Shown one piece after another: positions 60,000 to 64,000 of a DNA stretch of 64,000 bases. The translations under genes and the position numbers were made by a program. How positions within the stretch are numbered: position 1 is the first letter of the stretch; the number at the start of each line of letters is the position of its first letter. The stretch is taken from the NCBI RefSeq assembly GCF_014805685.1, contig NC_060896.1:20144777-20208776 (forward strand), written 5' to 3'. Source of the stretch: Silurus meridionalis (taxonomy: Eukaryota > Chordata > Actinopteri > Siluriformes > Siluridae). The notes under the pieces were generated by a model, which saw only the letters and a list, made by a program, of their open reading frames with translations, was not told the origin of the DNA and made no database searches.

Positions 60000-60929
60000 G
60001 GCACGAGAAGTGAGATTGGTCAGTGGGCTGGTGATGTCCGAATATTTAGAGACAAATCCCCGATAATAGCCAGCCAGCCCCAGGAACCATCTCACCTCCT
60101 TTTGCTCTTGGGTCTCAGGCAGGCTGCAATTGCTGCAGTCTTATCAATTTGGGGATGCACCTGCCCATGACCCAAGTGGAAACCCAGATACTGTACTTCC
60201 ACCCACCCAATTGCACTCTTCTTTGAGTTTGCTGTGAGTCCTGACCGCCTCAAGGTTTCTTAGGACTGCTCTGTGGTGTTGTAAATGCTTCGGCGTACCC
60301 ATTATGGGGGTGGAGAACTCGGTCCATGAGACATTGAAACAAAGTTTAACAAACTGTTGTAAACCGAATGGAGTGGAAAAAGCTGTTTTTTTCATGGGAC
60401 ATTGGAGTCAGGGGGATCTGTCAATACCCCTTGGTTAAATCCAGTGTCGCCTAACCGATCAAGCAGTTCATCGATTCGAGGCATTGGATATGCGTTGTAT
60501 TAAGACACAGCTTGGACTTTTTCGGTCTACACAGAACTGGACTGACCGGTCACTCTTGGGCACCAAGACTACTGGGCTGCTCCAATCACTTTGAGACTCC
60601 TCAACTACCCATGTCAAGCATAGCCTTAGGTTATCCCGAACCACGTTTTCTTGAGTACGCACCACTATACCTGAAAGCTTCTCAATATGGTGTTCTATGA
60701 GGTTTGTTTGACAAAGTAGGGGGGAAAACACATCCGCAAACTCTTGTTGCAACTTCTCTATCTGTGCTCTCTGCGATAGCGAGAGGTGGTCTCCACAGGG
60801 GACTGGGGCAAATTCTGATGTGGATTCTGACCATAACTCCAAGCCCAGCTCCTCCCTTTTGGAAACCACCATCGCTAGAGACACAGGCACCTCCTCCCTC
60901 CATGGTTTCAGGAGGTTGAGGTGGTACAC
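60000..60929 (-). pseudogene. Gmr1-like integrase tail and reverse transcriptase remnant
   Basis: The frame at 60468-60929 starts with the integrase/RT linker ('MYHLNLLKPWREEVPVSLAM'), then 'QIEKLQQEFADVFSPLLCQT', 'WSSPVVLVPKSDRSVQFCVD'. Further down 60144-60395 gives 'KKTAFSTPFGLQQFVKL', after which the palm with the Y-x-D-D box is deleted. The thumb region is recognisable at 60150-60290. No active polymerase is possible. Confidence 0.82.
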
Positions 60930-61179
60930 CTAGAGTGCATCGCCTCTATCCTCACCTCATAGTCGACATCTCCCACCCACCATGTAACCTAAAAGGGCCG
61001 TTGCCAATTTGTAAGTAGTTTAGAGCTCAACGTCGGTAGTAGTACAAGGACTTGCTACAGCTGTGCGCCCCTATTATACAGCCGGGATTGCTGCTCTTAA
61101 ATCTGTAGCAAATTCCTCAGAGTTAGTTGTTCTAAGGTGAAGAGTTTTGCTCTCAGGTCAAGAAAGTACTAAATGTTGT

Positions 61180-61605
61180 TTTTGCTGGGGGAAGGTCTGT
61201 CCTCCCAATTTTTGTGTATGACATTGAGCACTCCGTGCAGCTGTATAATAATTCGAAAGGGGAAAACCCTGCGGAGGCTTGCAGGACCTCTCATAATGCA
61301 CCTCTGCACCTTTGCATTATGCACTCTGTTCTGGCACCAAGGTGGTGGAATAAACATCCCCTAGATGTCCATACAGCGGAGTCCCTGACTATCTTCAAGG
61401 CGACTACTGAAGACCTACCTCTTCCTGAAACACTTAAATTAGCACTTTGCAAGTTTGTAGAATTCAAGAGTTATATTTATATTAAGTTTGTAATCTGGTG
61501 TACCAGTGTAGATTTATTCATTACTAGAGACTCAAAGCACTTTTGTACGTCGTTTTGGATTAGGGCGTCTGCTAATTGCCGTAAATGTAAATGTAAAGAA
61601 TGCGA
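61180..61605 (+). mobile_element. LINE 3' end inserted in the Gmr1-like integrase
   Basis: Plus strand: a C-terminal LINE coding remnant ('LAPRWWNKHPLDVHTAESLT', then 'IFKATTEDLPL') is followed by 3' UTR and the tail 'ggcgtctgctaattgccgta' plus (TGTAAA)n near 61590-61600. This tail type is common to several fish LINEs. On both sides the minus-strand integrase continues (61615 upward and 61195 downward), so the LINE interrupts it. Confidence 0.7.
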
Positions 61606-62290
61606 ATAATAGGGGCTCGAGCCACTTATCCCAGTTTTGAGGGTTTGATTTAATCGCTCCATTAAGTTGTCAGTTTGAGGTTGATACATGCTAGCACGAA
61701 TCGATTTAATCCCCAATAACCTGTAAAGTTTGCGTAATGTTCGTGAAATAAAGGCCATGCCCTGATCAGTCAGGATCTATTTCGGGATTTCGACTCAGGA
61801 TACAGAATAGTGCCTTCGCAACTCTACTTGCGGAGATGTTGCAAGGGACACTGCTTCTGGATACTGTGTTGCATAGTCTACCAAAACTAACGCAAAATGT
61901 GCAGTCTGCTCTAATGGTCGGATGAGGTCCATGGCAATTTTTTTCGAAGGGGGTCTCGACCAAGAGTAAGGGGCTCAAAGGAACTTTTAGGATGGCCGGC
62001 CGGTTCACCAGCTGATATTCACGACCTTCCACATACGCACACTGCCACAAATGGGCAACCACTAGGCAGTCGAAGGTTTTATTATACCCCAGGTGTCTGG
62101 CCATTAAGTTAAGGAGAGCCGCATGTAACTGAAGTTCACTGTGGCTCTTTGGGACCAACAACTGAGTTGTTTCCTCACTGCTTCCAATGTCCTGCAACAC
62201 TCAGTATAACTTATCTGTTATAACCACGAAGTACGGATAGAAAAGCGCGGTGCTTGGCTGGACTCGTTGACCATCGATTACGCTTACTTG
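61477..62290 (-). pseudogene. Gmr1-like integrase remnant
   Basis: The frame at 61766-62200 reads 'TTQLLVPKSHSELQLHAALL', 'NLMARHLGYNKTFDC' and 'EGREYQLVNRPAILKVPLSP': the zinc module keeps its second His (RHLGY), while the expected second Cys is not recognisable. The frame at 61477-61758 continues 'FISRTLRKLYRLLGIKSIRA' and 'MYQPQTDNLMERLNQTLK', with the catalytic Glu in MERLNQ. A D of the core is lost in the broken segment near 61770-61900. It precedes RT in element orientation. Confidence 0.8.
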
Positions 62291-62690
62291 GTCGAAGACG
62301 TGTCAGAGAGTTTAACCTCATGTCTGCTCCAGGGGGAAATCCCAAAGGGAAATTGCCCAGAGGGAGGGGTGGGTGGAGCCCTCCCTTCTCCTCGTGTCTG
62401 TTGGATATATAGTATATTTGTGGATAATTTGTGGATATCCCCATGCACACATTTCACCTTCACCCAGCATGCAGTATTCAAAGCCTCACATCGCACCCGG
62501 TTTTGGTGGATGTCTGTGTACCCCCTTGGATACTCACGGGTATACGTTATGTTCCAGCTTGATCAGGGGCAGCCTGTGGTGCCTCAAGGATCCGGACTAT
62601 CACCCCCAACTCCACTACCGGAGTTGGCTCCCCGCAACGCTAACAGACTCGGCGTCATCTTGCAGCCACCCCATAAAAAAAAAAACCCTT
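62291..62690 (-). pseudogene. Gmr1-like protease/integrase spacer remnant
   Basis: Minus strand 'VKVKCVHGDIHKLSTNILYI' (in 62284-62496) resembles the second half of a Gypsy-type protease region. The catalytic DTG box is not found. Sequence homology to the element fades by about 62690. Confidence 0.5.
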
Positions 62691-62714
62691 TAATTTAAGG
62701 GCAAACATGGTCTA

Positions 62715-62747
62715 TCATATTTTTTGATGGTCCAACAAAAAATATGA
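62715..62747. other. Short perfect hairpin
   Basis: Arms 'tcatattttttg' (62715-62726) and 'caaaaaatatga' (62736-62747) are exact complements around a 9-base loop. It sits at the border of the Gmr1-like element and may be part of another miniature element. Confidence 0.5.
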
Positions 62748-62799
62748 CAATACAACAAGCCAATAAACAAACAAACAAAGAAAAAAAGAACAATAATTA

Positions 62800-63590
62800 A
62801 AAAAATTCATGTATTTACATACAGACTAAACTGCCAGTGGTTCCACATATTGGAGAAAATTCTGATAGAGCTTACCTCAGGATTTGTCAGTGTTGAAATT
62901 ATACTGTTTAAGGACTCTAATAACCTACACATACATATGTACATGAGATTACGTAACACAGCAGAGCAGGTTGGCACACCAACACGGGCAAACATTTGAC
63001 TTGCACTTCTCCATCATGGTACCTTAAGCAACAAACTCATTCTATCATTATATGCTACCTAAGCAAGATTCTGCATACTGCTTCTTCTGTAACGCTGCCA
63101 CAAATGGGCAGTATACATAGGTGTACAGTATGCTCTATACAGCCACAGAATTTGAACACATACTAAGTTTCCTAACCAACATATTTGCTTTGACATTGTC
63201 TGATGATATTCCGATAATCAGTCGGTCATCAGTTATATAATGCCCTAAGTATTTAACCTCATCACATACTTTAAGGACAATACCAGAGAGAGAAAGTCAG
63301 GAAATGAAAGTTTCCAGTCATCCCCACTTCTGATAATCATTATATTACTCTTCTTTACATTATATTTGTCAAAATCTAAACCATATTGAGAACAAACTCT
63401 CAATAGCTGTTGAAGTCCCACATTGTATTTACAAAAAAATCACCAAATACACCAAATGGTTGATAATGGTTTGATCAACCATACAACATGTTCCAAAACT
63501 ATTTAAAAGCTTTGAAACATGATCCATATAAATATTTAAAAGAAATAGAGACAAAATAATTGTGTCTAACTTCAAAAAGCCAGAATTCTC
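62800..63590 (-). pseudogene. LINE reverse transcriptase C-terminal remnant
   Basis: Minus strand: 'LLRVCSQYGLDFDKYNVKKS' then 'NIMIIRSGDDWKLSF' (about 63300-63410), 'VKYLGHYITDD' (about 63220-63260), 'MLVRKLSMCSNSVAV' (about 63150-63200), and the open frame 62807-62995 ('MFARVGVPTCSAVLRNLMYI', 'CMCRLLESLNS'). The order is RT thumb and C-terminal part of a non-LTR element. Multiple stops. A family different from the LINE at 29.2 kb. Confidence 0.72.
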
Positions 63591-64000
63591 ACTAAAAATC
63601 TAGGAATCCCTCTGTCCCTGACTCTGTTTGGATTAAATGCAGAATCAAACTAGTCCATCTGTTAGTTACATTCAATAACTTGTTCTTGAGATATTGGCAA
63701 ACGTATAGACAGATTGAGGGAAACATGGACAGACTATCCTATGTTTCCTTTAAAGCTTGAATGTTTTAGAAGCTTTACGATGTGAGGCCCAGACAGTCAC
63801 CATTCAGTTCAGTAAATCTGTCTAACTGCTGGTAATCACAGTGATGTAAGTATCACATTAAACAAGTCTTGTGTGGAAATAATAGCTCTTAGGTGGGAGA
63901 CGGGTCAACTTGGGTGTTTAATTTTTATTTCAAATTGTAAGTCAAGGTCAGTGACTTAATTCTGATCTCATTGTAGCCTTATATTCCAGATAAAATTTGT
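63591..64000. other. Window end, no gene seen
   Basis: AT-rich DNA, possibly the upstream part of the LINE at 62800-63590, but no motif is readable. Confidence 0.4.

Larger units (their letters stand above)
59220..62690 (-). mobile_element. Integrase-first Ty3/Gypsy (Gmr1-like) element, long remnant (copy B)
   Basis: On the minus strand, read from high to low coordinates: protease-like region (about 62500-62400), integrase zinc module and core (62290-61477), integrase C-terminal region (61195-60930), reverse transcriptase (60929-60000), RNase H (59963-59520), LTR (59507-59220). Integrase lies before reverse transcriptase, the reverse of the chromoviruses in this window. That order is the mark of the Gmr1-like Ty3/Gypsy group of deuterostomes. 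All domains are frameshifted. No 5' LTR is recognised. Confidence 0.82.

Noticed and set aside
62267..62698. Plus-strand frames of 143 and 106 codons
   Set aside because: They are antisense to the Gmr1-like protease/integrase region and contain no recognisable domain.

Overview
This is animal nuclear DNA, almost certainly from a teleost fish. There are no operons or bacterial signals. The window is AT-rich and full of microsatellites. It carries remnants of the usual fish transposable element set: chromodomain Ty3/Gypsy elements, an integrase-first Ty3/Gypsy lineage, a DIRS-type tyrosine-recombinase element, Tc1/mariner, piggyBac, several LINEs and a tRNA-derived SINE. Several interspersed repeats look like ones I associate with catfish (Siluriformes), but that placement is inference.

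Layout. 1-340 is the end of a DIRS-like element. 480-1038 holds LINE tails and older repeats. 1039-4735 is a 5'-truncated, frameshifted chromovirus on the minus strand with its 3' LTR. 6246-6392 and 10806-11029 are two phase-compatible exons on the plus strand, my only candidates for a host gene; the second would be its last coding exon. 11.3-27.2 kb is mostly non-coding, with microsatellites, Tc1- and Tigger-like remnants and a nested TIR element (23862-24777). 27.4-29.1 kb is a degraded integrase-first Gypsy copy abutting a LINE (29.16-29.83 kb). 30.3-32.1 kb is a collapsed plus-strand chromovirus. 33019-33250 is a foldback palindrome. 34536-36460 is a second minus-strand chromovirus. 36.7-38.5 kb is an intron-containing piggyBac-like element with a tandemly duplicated exon, adjoined on its right by a complete Tc1 element (38569-40185).

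The most striking structure is at 39421-47316. A 3.8-kb block that starts inside the Tc1 transposase gene and runs through its downstream flank occurs twice in direct orientation, over 99 percent identical by eye. The two copies are separated only by a 278-bp piece that looks like a 5'-truncated LINE. The topology is that of a retrotransposon insertion with a giant target-site duplication, or of a haplotype-duplication assembly error. 47.3-53.7 kb is mostly unannotated, with a 30-bp minisatellite and two SINE copies. 53.8-54.8 kb is a DIRS recombinase remnant. 59.2-62.7 kb is a long integrase-first Gypsy remnant, interrupted by a LINE tail, and 62.8-63.6 kb is a further LINE.

Apart from the two exons, the only open reading frame that looks like an intact gene is the 340-aa Tc1 transposase. 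Its D153, D244 and E279 are all present and it is flanked by Sleeping Beauty-style IR/DR ends, but it carries an Arg for Gly change in the glycine-rich box. All other transposon genes here are broken.
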